Shown here: positions 1-5,262 of the stretch, piece by piece | How the letters are laid out: every line of letters begins with the position of its first letter | How positions within the stretch are numbered: position 1 is the first letter of the stretch | DNA from: Wenzhouxiangella sp. | GTDB taxonomy: Bacteria > Pseudomonadota > Gammaproteobacteria > Xanthomonadales > Wenzhouxiangellaceae | Direction: 5' to 3' | Length of the DNA: 5,262 bases | Assembly: GCA_021767625.1 (NCBI GenBank) | Contig: JAASTB010000175.1 | Span: 1-5,262 of the forward strand | Notes under the pieces: model-generated | Databases searched by the model: none | What the model was told of the DNA's origin: nothing | The model's input: the letters and a program-made list of their open reading frames with translations, nothing else | Position numbers and translations under genes: made by a program

Positions 1-495
1 CCCGAGCTGGAAGACCTGATCGACGGGGTCGACTGGCTGGTGGAAAACCACGACGCCGACCCCGAGCGCGTGGGCGTCTACGGCGGATCCTACGGCGGCT
101 TCATGGCCTTCATGGCGATGTTCAAGGCGCCCGAGGTCTTCGAGGCCGGTGCGGCACTGCGGCCGGTGACCGACTGGGCGCACTACAACCACTTCTACAC
201 CTCGAACATCCTCAACACGCCGCAGGTGGACCCGGAAGCCTACAAGCGCAGCTCACCGATCGAGTTCGCCGAGGGCCTCGAAGGTCACCTGCTGATCGCC
301 CACGGCATGCTCGACTCCAACGTGTTCTACCAGGACGCCGTGCGCCTGGCGCAGCGCCTGATCGAACTGGAGAAGAACCACTGGGAAATGGCGTCCTATC
401 CGATGGAGGGGCACGGATTCACCCGTCCGGATAGCTGGCGCGACGAATACTGGCGTATCCTGAACCTGTTCGAACGCACCATCGGGAGGGAGTAA
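1..495 (+). CDS. S9 family (prolyl oligopeptidase-type) serine peptidase, C-terminal part
   Basis: The 5' end lies outside the window; 164 codons remain, open from base 1, ending at TAA 493-495. This is the C-terminal part of an alpha/beta-hydrolase peptidase domain. The nucleophile elbow GGSYGGF puts the catalytic Ser at fragment residue 30 (codon 88-90). The acid is Asp105 in HGMLDSNV (313-315) and the base is His138 in MEGHGF (412-414), in the order and spacing expected of family S9. The stretch YTSNILNTPQ followed by AYKRSSPIEFA is also typical of bacterial S9 dipeptidyl/acylaminoacyl-peptidase-like enzymes. Such enzymes release dipeptides or blocked residues from short peptides. The N-terminal beta-propeller and any signal peptide are not in view, so subfamily and location cannot be assigned. 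The SDR gene follows after 6 nt, suggesting one transcript. GTG at base 40 is an internal codon, not the start. Confidence 0.93.
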   Translation, partial: PELEDLIDGVDWLVENHDADPERVGVYGGSYGGFMAFMAMFKAPEVFEAGAALRPVTDWAHYNHFYTSNILNTPQVDPEAYKRSSPIEFAEGLEGHLLIAHGMLDSNVFYQDAVRLAQRLIELEKNHWEMASYPMEGHGFTRPDSWRDEYWRILNLFERTIGRE

Positions 496-501
496 ACGAC
501 A

Positions 502-1215
502 ATGAACGTGTTCATTACGGGCAACAGCAGCGGCCTGGGTCTGGGGCTGACCGAAGCGCTGCTCGACCGCGACGCCATCGTCTGGGGCATGAGCAGGCGG
601 GGCTGCCCGCTGGCCGAGCACCAGGACGACGGCATCCGCGACCGCAAGCAGGACATCGGCAACCTCAACCATCTCGAGGAGGGGCTCGACCGCCTGCTCT
701 CCGATTGCCTGCGGCTCGACCTGGTCGTGCTCAACGCCGGCGTGCTGGGCCGCATCCAGGAGATTTCGCACACCGACGTGCACGATCTCGAGCACATGAT
801 GCGCGTCAACGTGTGGGCCAACAAGATGATCCTCGACTGGTTCATCGAACGCCAGATCCCCATCGACCAGGTGGTTGCCATTTCCTCGGGCGCGGCGGTC
901 AACATGAACTACGGCTGGGGCGGCTACTCGCTTTCCAAGGCCGCACTCAACAACCTGGTCAAACTGTACGCGCCGGAAATGCCGGACACACACCTGGTCA
1001 GCCTGGCGCCCGGGCTGGTCGAAACCGGCATGCAGGACTACATTCGCGACGAGGTCGACAGCGAGGAATTCCCCTCGGTGCAGAAGCTCAAGGAGGCCCG
1101 CGGCACCGAGAACATGCCCAAGCCGCGCGATGCGGCCGATCGCATCCTCGACCTGCTCGACGACCTGCGTGAAAACCACGAGTCGGGCGACTTCGTGGAC
1201 CTGCGCAACCTTTAG
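502..1215 (+). CDS. short-chain dehydrogenase/reductase (classical SDR, NAD(P)-dependent)
   Basis: A complete 237-residue cytosolic oxidoreductase of the classical SDR family, close to the usual ~250 residues. Visible motifs in order: the dinucleotide-binding glycine motif TGNSSGLG (residues 6-13); Ser-Arg-Arg at 31-33 after the second strand, which favours NADPH over NADH; Asp51, where the adenine-contacting Asp sits; NAG at 78-80; Asn103 in RVNVW; the catalytic triad Ser129 (ISSGAA), Tyr142 and Lys146 (YSLSK), with the canonical Ser-to-Tyr spacing of 13; and PGLVETGM at 170-177, the post-active-site cofactor loop. The substrate cannot be read from the sequence. The start ATG 502 is supported by a purine-rich GGGAGGGAG at 484-492 lying inside the end of the peptidase gene, about 9 nt upstream. 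The 6-nt gap indicates an operon with the peptidase; a biochemical link between the two is not evident. Confidence 0.94.
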   Translation: MNVFITGNSSGLGLGLTEALLDRDAIVWGMSRRGCPLAEHQDDGIRDRKQDIGNLNHLEEGLDRLLSDCLRLDLVVLNAGVLGRIQEISHTDVHDLEHMMRVNVWANKMILDWFIERQIPIDQVVAISSGAAVNMNYGWGGYSLSKAALNNLVKLYAPEMPDTHLVSLAPGLVETGMQDYIRDEVDSEEFPSVQKLKEARGTENMPKPRDAADRILDLLDDLRENHESGDFVDLRNL

Positions 1216-1250
1216 CCGACGAACCACGGCTTTCGGCGCGCCCGCCCCCG

Positions 1251-1283
1251 GGGCTGGCGCGCTGCGCTCCAGCGCGCCAGCCC
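1251..1283. repeat. perfect 14-bp inverted repeat (GC-rich hairpin) after the SDR gene
   Basis: GGGCTGGCGCGCTG (1251-1264) is exactly complementary to 1270-1283, with a 5-nt loop CGCTC. It begins 36 nt after the SDR stop. No T-run follows on the + strand; an A-rich stretch does. It therefore does not fit a standard intrinsic terminator in either direction. It may protect the mRNA 3' end, pause RNA polymerase, or be a copy of a dispersed intergenic repeat. A nearby 8-bp palindrome GGCGCGCC (1235-1242) could pair with either arm and compete with the hairpin. Confidence 0.8.
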
Positions 1284-1287
1284 AGAA

Positions 1288-1314
1288 CACCAAAAAACCA
1301 AAGCACCAAAAAAC
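1288..1314. repeat. two 11-bp A-rich direct repeats
   Basis: CACCAAAAAAC occurs at 1288-1298 and again at 1304-1314, a 16-bp period, separated by CAAAG. The stretch lies directly beside the GC hairpin and is far more A-rich than its surroundings. It encodes nothing convincing on either strand. Its function is unknown. It could be the second half of a composite intergenic repeat together with the hairpin, or an A-tract upstream element for the next gene. Confidence 0.7.
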
Positions 1315-1392
1315 AATCCCGCCTGGCACGATCGAATCGGATTTCCCGTAATATCAGGAACGACCCAACCTGGCTCAACGAGGGATACCGCC

Positions 1393-2403
1393 ATGATGGA
1401 TTTCAAGATCGGTGAAGTGCTCGGCCTGATGGCCAAGACGCTGCCGTTTCTCGTGTTTCGCTTCCTGATCTACTTCGGCATCACGCTGGCCTACGTGCTG
1501 GTCACCGGAGTCGGTGCGGGGATCGGCTATTTCATCGGCCATATCGGCGACGATCCGGGCGCGTTCAGCGTCTGGGGCGGCCTGGTCGGTTTCGGCATCA
1601 CTTCCGCCATTCTCTACTTCCTGCGCGAGTACCTGCTCTACATGGTCAAGGCCGGCCACATTGCCGTGCTCGTCGAGTTGCTGGAGGGCAAGGAGCTGCC
1701 CGGCGGCAAGGGCCAGATCGACTACGCCCAGGGCATCGTGCGCGAGCGTTTCGTGGAGTCGTCCGTACTTTTCGGTATCGACCAGCTCATCAAGGCGGTG
1801 CTCAAGGCCTTCAACCGTGCCTTCTTCACCATCACGTCCTTCCTGCCGATTCCAGGCATCCAGGGCCTGGTGAACTTCATCAACACCATCATCAACCTGT
1901 CGCTGACCTACCTCGACGAGGTCATCCTGGCGCACAACATGCGCACCCGGGCCGACAACCCGTGGCGCTCGGGCCAGACCGCGCTGATCCTCTACGCGCA
2001 GAACTACAAGACCTTCCTGAAGAACGCCGTATGGCTGGCGTTCTTCATCTGGGCCATGACCTTCATCGTGTTCCTGGTGGTGCTGCTGCCGGTCGCCGGC
2101 CTGGTCTCCCTGTTCCCGGGCACCGCCGGTATCCTGACCCTGGTCATTGCCCTGGTGTTCGCCTGGGGCATCAAGCAGGCCGTCATCGAGCCGATCGGCA
2201 TGACCGCCCTGATGCAGGTCTACTTCAAGGTCACAGAGGGGCAGGAACCGAACCCCGAATGGGACGACAAGCTCAGCGGTGTGTCCAAGAAGTTCGGCGA
2301 AATGAAGACCAAGGCCATCGACTGGGACCGCGAAAAGGGCACCAAGCCGCCCACGTCGGACGAACCGCCGCAGGGCGGTGCGCCGCAGCCCGGCCAGGGC
2401 TAG
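1393..2403 (+). CDS. uncharacterised polytopic inner-membrane protein
   Basis: A complete 336-residue protein that I do not recognise as a named family. Hydrophobic segments lie at about residues 17-49 (long enough for one long or two short helices), 59-78, 212-242 (again one or two) and 245-262. The section 125-180 has mixed hydrophobic/amphipathic helices around the motif FLPIPGIQG. There is no cleavable signal peptide: the N-terminus MMDFKIGEVLG is short and leads into the first membrane segment. The C-terminal ~55 residues (282-336) are charged, then rich in Pro, Gly and Gln, and probably form a flexible cytoplasmic tail. Start ATG 1393 is preceded by GAGGGA (1380-1385) with a 7-nt spacer; ATG 1396 directly after it is an alternative. 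The 177-nt gap upstream and the terminator downstream indicate a single-gene transcript. A TAATAT at 1349-1354 could be a -10 element but no good -35 accompanies it. Reality of the gene is clear; function is unknown. Confidence 0.88.
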   Translation: MMDFKIGEVLGLMAKTLPFLVFRFLIYFGITLAYVLVTGVGAGIGYFIGHIGDDPGAFSVWGGLVGFGITSAILYFLREYLLYMVKAGHIAVLVELLEGKELPGGKGQIDYAQGIVRERFVESSVLFGIDQLIKAVLKAFNRAFFTITSFLPIPGIQGLVNFINTIINLSLTYLDEVILAHNMRTRADNPWRSGQTALILYAQNYKTFLKNAVWLAFFIWAMTFIVFLVVLLPVAGLVSLFPGTAGILTLVIALVFAWGIKQAVIEPIGMTALMQVYFKVTEGQEPNPEWDDKLSGVSKKFGEMKTKAIDWDREKGTKPPTSDEPPQGGAPQPGQG

Positions 2404-2468
2404 CCTGAGACAACAACAGCGATGTACCCGCGGGGTTCGTTCCCTGCACCACAACAAGAAAACGCACT

Positions 2469-2500
2469 GCCCGCAGCCGTCCCGGTTGCGGGCTTTTTTT
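2469..2500 (+). terminator. Rho-independent terminator of the membrane-protein gene
   Basis: GCCCGCAGCC (2469-2478) pairs with GGTTGCGGGC (2484-2493), including one G-U pair, around a 5-nt loop GTCCC. It is followed immediately by seven T residues (2494-2500). It lies 65 nt after the membrane-protein stop codon and separates that gene from the beta-helix gene downstream. Confidence 0.92.
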
Positions 2501-2570
2501 GCGCATTTGCATGGATCTGTCATCTCCGGCGACGAAGTTTCGTAGGGTGGGGGACGCTTCAATCAACCAA

Positions 2571-2574
2571 GAGG
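2571..2574 (+). promoter_or_regulatory. ribosome-binding site that sets the start of the first beta-helix gene
   Basis: GAGG (in AAGAGGACGAC) lies 5 nt before ATG 2580. The reading frame remains open upstream to a TTG at 2499 and an ATG at 2511, but these overlap or abut the terminator T-run and lack a comparable site. Starting at 2580 also gives a textbook signal peptide. Confidence 0.75.
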
Positions 2575-2579
2575 ACGAC

Positions 2580-4370
2580 ATGCCAGGATCTTCACCCCGC
2601 CTGCGCCGAATCGCAGCAGGCATTGCCCTGACCGCTTCGATACCGGTCGCCGTCGCGGAGACATCGCAACCCCTGCCCGACCCCTTCACCGGCGGTACGC
2701 CGACCGAGATTCGCTATGTCGGCACGGGCACGGGCTGCGATCACGCCACGATCCAGTCCGCGGTCGATGCAGCCGCCTCAGGAGCCGAGATCCGAGTCGT
2801 GGGCGGCTCGGGCTACGGCGCCGTAAACATCGGCGATGTCGGCAGCCTTGCCATCCGCGGCGGCTACGACGATTGCTCGGCCACGGCCTCCACCGGCCAG
2901 AGCATCCTGGACGGCGGCGGCAGCGCCACCGTCATGGACGTCTTCACCTTCCAGAACCCCGTCACGCTCGAACTCGAGAACCTGACCCTCCAGAACGGCG
3001 CGGGTGTGAGCCTCGCCGGGGGGCTGCAGATCGAGGGGCCGGCCCACAGCGTGCTGCTGCGCGATGTGCGCATCCTCAACAACGCGGCAAACGAGAGCAG
3101 CGGCGACGACACGACCGGTCACGGTGCCGGCATCCGCATCAAGAGCACCGCCGGCGCCCAGGTCTTTCTGGTCGATACCAGTCAGGTCTCCAACAACACC
3201 GCCGCAGGTGACGGCGGCGGCATCTACTGCGATGCCACCGGCGGCACCCCGGCCCTGGTGGTCTTCGGCGACGGCGCCATACAGGGTAATCTCGCCGATC
3301 ACGGCGGCGGGGTGCACGCATCGAACTGCGAATTCGTCTCCCGTGCGGGCGGATTCCTGCAGGGCATCTACAACAACGAAGCGCGTTTCACCGGCGGCGG
3401 CATCTTCGCCACCGCGGGAAGCACGGTCGGCCTGCTTGGGGACGCGCCGGGCATCTACGTCGACGGCAACCCCGAAGCACCAGCCAACCTGATCTCGAAC
3501 ACGGCCGGCGGGTTCGGCGGCGGCGCCTACCTGGACGAAGACGGGACCACGATGGTTTCGATCGACGGTGTCATCTCCAACAACAGCGCCGGCAATGCCG
3601 GTGGCGGCGTCTTCGTCGACTTCCAGGCCGCCTTCGAGATGCGCCGCGACAACGGCACCGACTGCGTCTCCTTCGATACCGCGCTGAGCCCGCCGCCCTG
3701 CTCGCGCCTCGAAAACAACAGCGCCGCCGGTGAAGGTGGAGCAGTCGGCGCCTCCGGCGCCACCGTGGACATCAGCCAGACCTTCATCTCCGGCAACAGC
3801 ACCGACGCCGACGGCGCCGTGCTCAGGCTCAGCGCGACCGATTCGGTGTTTGAAGGCAATGTGATCCACGATCACTCGGATGCGTCACTCTTCCTCGTGG
3901 AAAACAGCAGCGACTTCACCCTCGGTTGGTCGACCGTCGCGGGCAACACCCCCGGCGCCGGCAACCCCATCATCCGGGCCAAGGCCGGCAGCGGCGACAA
4001 CACGCAGCTATTCCTTTACTCGAGCATCATCCGGCAGTCGAGCGGAGACATTCTCGGGCAGGAACCCAGCGACGGCGGCATGATCAACGTTGAAACCGCC
4101 GACTGCCTGATCACCCACGAACTCGCCAGCATCCCCGGCGACACCCGCAGCCAGGTGGCCGACCCGCTGTTCATGAACCCGGCCGCCGACGACTACCACA
4201 TCGGCGCCGGCTCGCCGGCCATCGACTACTGCGACGACACCAACTCGCCCACCCGCCCGGACATGGATGCCCAGATCCGCGGCGTGGACGAGATCGCCGG
4301 CGGATTCCGCTGGGACGTCGGCGCCGACGAACTCCACGACGCGCTCTTTTCCGACCGCTTCGAATCCTGA
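2580..4370 (+). CDS. secreted right-handed beta-helix protein with choice-of-anchor-Q-like C-terminus
   Basis: A complete 596-residue exported protein. Residues 1-26 form a Sec signal peptide: basic RLRR at 7-10, a hydrophobic core 11-25, and an AVA cleavage motif before Glu27. IRYVG with CDHATIQSAVDAA (44-65) looks like the N-terminal cap of a pectin-lyase-like fold. Residues about 80-400 are parallel beta-helix rungs with recurrent Asn pairs followed by GGG plus a hydrophobic residue, with GGG or GG starting at 212, 242, 272, 313, 341 and 386. Near the end, DPLFMNPAADDYHIGAGSPA (528-547) and DVGADE (579-584) match the pattern of choice-of-anchor-Q proteins. The chain ends with the short tail LFSDRFES. 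The mature part has eight cysteines (53, 99, 217, 250, 362, 374, 509, 551), an even number compatible with disulfides. I see no lyase active site, so enzymatic activity is unproven; adhesion or glycan binding is possible. A related gene follows on the same strand. Confidence 0.9.
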   Translation: MPGSSPRLRRIAAGIALTASIPVAVAETSQPLPDPFTGGTPTEIRYVGTGTGCDHATIQSAVDAAASGAEIRVVGGSGYGAVNIGDVGSLAIRGGYDDCSATASTGQSILDGGGSATVMDVFTFQNPVTLELENLTLQNGAGVSLAGGLQIEGPAHSVLLRDVRILNNAANESSGDDTTGHGAGIRIKSTAGAQVFLVDTSQVSNNTAAGDGGGIYCDATGGTPALVVFGDGAIQGNLADHGGGVHASNCEFVSRAGGFLQGIYNNEARFTGGGIFATAGSTVGLLGDAPGIYVDGNPEAPANLISNTAGGFGGGAYLDEDGTTMVSIDGVISNNSAGNAGGGVFVDFQAAFEMRRDNGTDCVSFDTALSPPPCSRLENNSAAGEGGAVGASGATVDISQTFISGNSTDADGAVLRLSATDSVFEGNVIHDHSDASLFLVENSSDFTLGWSTVAGNTPGAGNPIIRAKAGSGDNTQLFLYSSIIRQSSGDILGQEPSDGGMINVETADCLITHELASIPGDTRSQVADPLFMNPAADDYHIGAGSPAIDYCDDTNSPTRPDMDAQIRGVDEIAGGFRWDVGADELHDALFSDRFES

Positions 4371-4405
4371 ATGGCGAAAACAATCGGCAAACAGGCAACC
4401 GACCC

Positions 4406-4440
4406 GGCCCCGCAGCTGCATGTTGCGGGGCCTTCTTATT
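4406..4440 (+). terminator. Rho-independent terminator between the two beta-helix genes
   Basis: GGCCCCGCA (4406-4414) pairs perfectly with TGCGGGGCC (4424-4432). Two further inner pairs (one G-U, one C-G) leave a 5-nt loop. The T-rich tail TTCTTATT (4433-4440) is interrupted, so it is weaker than the terminator at 2469-2500. It begins 36 nt after the first beta-helix stop. Its stem core (CCCGCAGC opposite TTGCGGG) resembles that of the upstream terminator. Confidence 0.82.
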
Positions 4441-4441
4441 G

Positions 4442-4469
4442 CCCCTACCGGACCACGCGACAGTAGGGG
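4442..4469. repeat. 7-bp inverted repeat upstream of the second beta-helix gene
   Basis: CCCCTAC (4442-4448) is the exact reverse complement of GTAGGGG (4463-4469), with 14 nt between. It sits just after the terminator and about 115 nt before the next start codon. It could be an operator-like site, a secondary terminator stem, or chance in GC-rich DNA. Confidence 0.4.
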
Positions 4470-4571
4470 ACCAGGAGCTGGAAAGATCGCCCGGTTCCCA
4501 AGCCCGATTGGGATTCAGTGGCATAAAAGGTGAGTCGATCTCGTAATACCCACAAGCTTCAAGTCAGCCTC

Positions 4572-4578
4572 AGAGGTG
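4572..4578 (+). promoter_or_regulatory. ribosome-binding site of the second beta-helix gene
   Basis: AGAGGTG with its GAGG core at 4573-4576 leaves a 7-nt spacer to ATG 4584. It supports ATG 4584 as the start, which also gives a clear signal peptide. Between the terminator at 4440 and this site I see no convincing -35/-10 pair; CATAAA at 4522-4527 is the best -10 candidate and is weak. Confidence 0.7.
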
Positions 4579-4583
4579 TCTGG

Positions 4584-5262
4584 ATGTCACAGACTCGCAT
4601 TACCGCTTACCCCTTCTTCGCTGCCATTGCGCTTGCCGTAACAGCGCTTTCGCCTGCTTTACCGGCCACCCCGGAGTCGATTCAGGGCGCCGGTCCGACC
4701 GAAATCCGCTATGTGGGCCCGGATCCGGTCGATTGCGACCACAGCACGATACAGGCCGCCGTGGACGCCGCCGTTTCCGGCGCGGAGATTCGCGTGGTCG
4801 AGGGAACGGGATACGGCACGGTCGACATCGGCGATGTCGGCGCATTGACGATCCGCGGCGGCTACGAGATCTGCTCACCATTTGCCGGTGTGACCGGCCG
4901 GAGCGTGCTGGATGGTGGAGACAGTTCGACCGTGATCGAAGTCTCCACGACCTTCAATTCCGTTTCGGTTGTACTGGAAAACCTCACCCTGCAGAACGGG
5001 ACCGGAGTGGACAAGGCCGGCGGTCTGCACATCGAGGGACCGGCTCACGATATCCGGCTTCGAAACGTTCGAATTCTCGACAATACCGCGACCGACAGTC
5101 CAGGCGACAACAACACCGGACACGGGGCCGGTATTCGCCTCGACAGCTCGGCCGCCAACCTCTACATTCAGGATGCCAGCCAGATCGCCAACAATGCGGC
5201 TGAAGGCGACGGCGGCGGAATCCATTGCGACGCCGAAGGTGGCTCGACTGCATACGTGACCC
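4584..5262 (+). CDS. second secreted right-handed beta-helix protein, N-terminal part (paralogue)
   Basis: An open frame of 226 complete codons runs from ATG 4584 off the end of the window with no stop. Residues 1 to about 28 form a signal peptide: Arg5, a hydrophobic core at 11-26, and a likely cleavage near ALPA. From residue 38 onward it aligns with the preceding gene from its residue 41. It shares PTEIRYVG, CDH.TIQ.AVDAA, SGAEIRVV, IGDVG, IRGGY, LENLTLQNG, IEGPAH, TGHGAGIR and GDGGGI.CDA. By hand count about 120 of 184 aligned columns are identical (about 65%), with only single-residue gaps. Cys51, Cys97 and Cys215 match Cys53, Cys99 and Cys217 of the neighbour. The two signal peptides are not alike. 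Codons at matching positions often differ and this copy looks poorer in G+C, so the duplication is not recent. Separate ribosome-binding site and upstream terminator suggest its own transcript. Function unknown, presumed the same class as its neighbour. Confidence 0.9.
   Translation, partial: MSQTRITAYPFFAAIALAVTALSPALPATPESIQGAGPTEIRYVGPDPVDCDHSTIQAAVDAAVSGAEIRVVEGTGYGTVDIGDVGALTIRGGYEICSPFAGVTGRSVLDGGDSSTVIEVSTTFNSVSVVLENLTLQNGTGVDKAGGLHIEGPAHDIRLRNVRILDNTATDSPGDNNTGHGAGIRLDSSAANLYIQDASQIANNAAEGDGGGIHCDAEGGSTAYVT

Noticed and set aside
1251..1318. Intrinsic terminator at the GC hairpin after the SDR gene
   Set aside because: There is no T-run after the stem on the + strand, and on the - strand the T-rich part precedes the stem instead of following it.
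253..1329. Long open frame on the - strand (358 codons)
   Set aside because: It lies opposite the peptidase and SDR genes, both with clear catalytic motifs. Its translation is low-complexity (Val, Gln, Arg, His, Ala rich) with no motif; such frames are common opposite GC-rich genes.
1324..1340. Sigma-54-like TGGCACG box before the membrane-protein gene
   Set aside because: The -24-like half TGGCACG (1324-1330) is perfect, but the position where the -12 GC should fall (1337-1338) reads TC, so the second half is missing.
1349..1354. TAATAT as a sigma-70 -10 element for the membrane-protein gene
   Set aside because: A plausible -10, but no recognisable -35 at 16-18 bp spacing and no extended -10 TG; too weak to annotate.
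2532..2543. Small palindrome ACGAA-GT-TTCGT in the leader of the first beta-helix gene
   Set aside because: A 5-bp stem with a 2-nt centre is too short and too frequent by chance to call an operator or riboswitch.
1375..2562. Long open frame on the - strand (395 codons)
   Set aside because: It is the mirror of the membrane-protein gene and reads through the terminator; the composition is rich in Asp, Glu, Gln, Arg and His without any recognisable domain.
2499..2579. Extended N-terminus of the first beta-helix gene from TTG 2499 or ATG 2511
   Set aside because: The TTG lies in the T-run of the upstream terminator. The ATG 2580 start has a GAGG site at good spacing and gives a standard signal peptide, which the extension would bury.
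2778..3875. Long open frame on the - strand (365 codons)
   Set aside because: It is an antisense shadow of the Gly/Asn/Ala-rich beta-helix gene, Val/Ala/Asp-rich, without a ribosome-binding site or motif.

Overview
The window is dense, GC-rich bacterial DNA (roughly two thirds G+C by eye) with all genes on the + strand, Shine-Dalgarno-led starts and short intergenic gaps. Style and gene content suggest a free-living gammaproteobacterium, perhaps of the Xanthomonadales/Chromatiales/Wenzhouxiangella kind. That placement is inference; there is no rRNA or marker gene.

Layout. (1) 1-495: the C-terminal 164 codons of an S9 (prolyl oligopeptidase) family serine peptidase, with all three catalytic residues visible. 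(2) 502-1215: a complete classical short-chain dehydrogenase/reductase, only 6 nt downstream and probably co-transcribed. (3) 1216-1392: an intergenic region with a perfect 14-bp GC hairpin followed by an A-rich stretch containing two 11-bp direct repeats. (4) 1393-2403: an uncharacterised polytopic membrane protein, closed by a strong intrinsic terminator (2469-2500). (5) 2580-4370: a complete secreted right-handed beta-helix protein with a choice-of-anchor-Q-like C-terminal region and a short tail ending FES, followed by a second terminator (4406-4440). (6) 4584-5262: the start of a second secreted beta-helix protein, about 65% identical to the first over the aligned part; it runs off the window.

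The window divides into an ordinary metabolic/housekeeping half (peptidase, SDR, membrane protein) and an accessory-looking half holding a tandem pair of exported beta-helix proteins. The two paralogues have separate ribosome-binding sites and a terminator between them, so they are probably two transcription units. No function is known for the pair; surface or extracellular binding, adhesion or glycan interaction is plausible from the fold only. No tRNA, rRNA, CRISPR array, insertion sequence or phage gene was seen. No intergenic gap exceeds about 215 bases.
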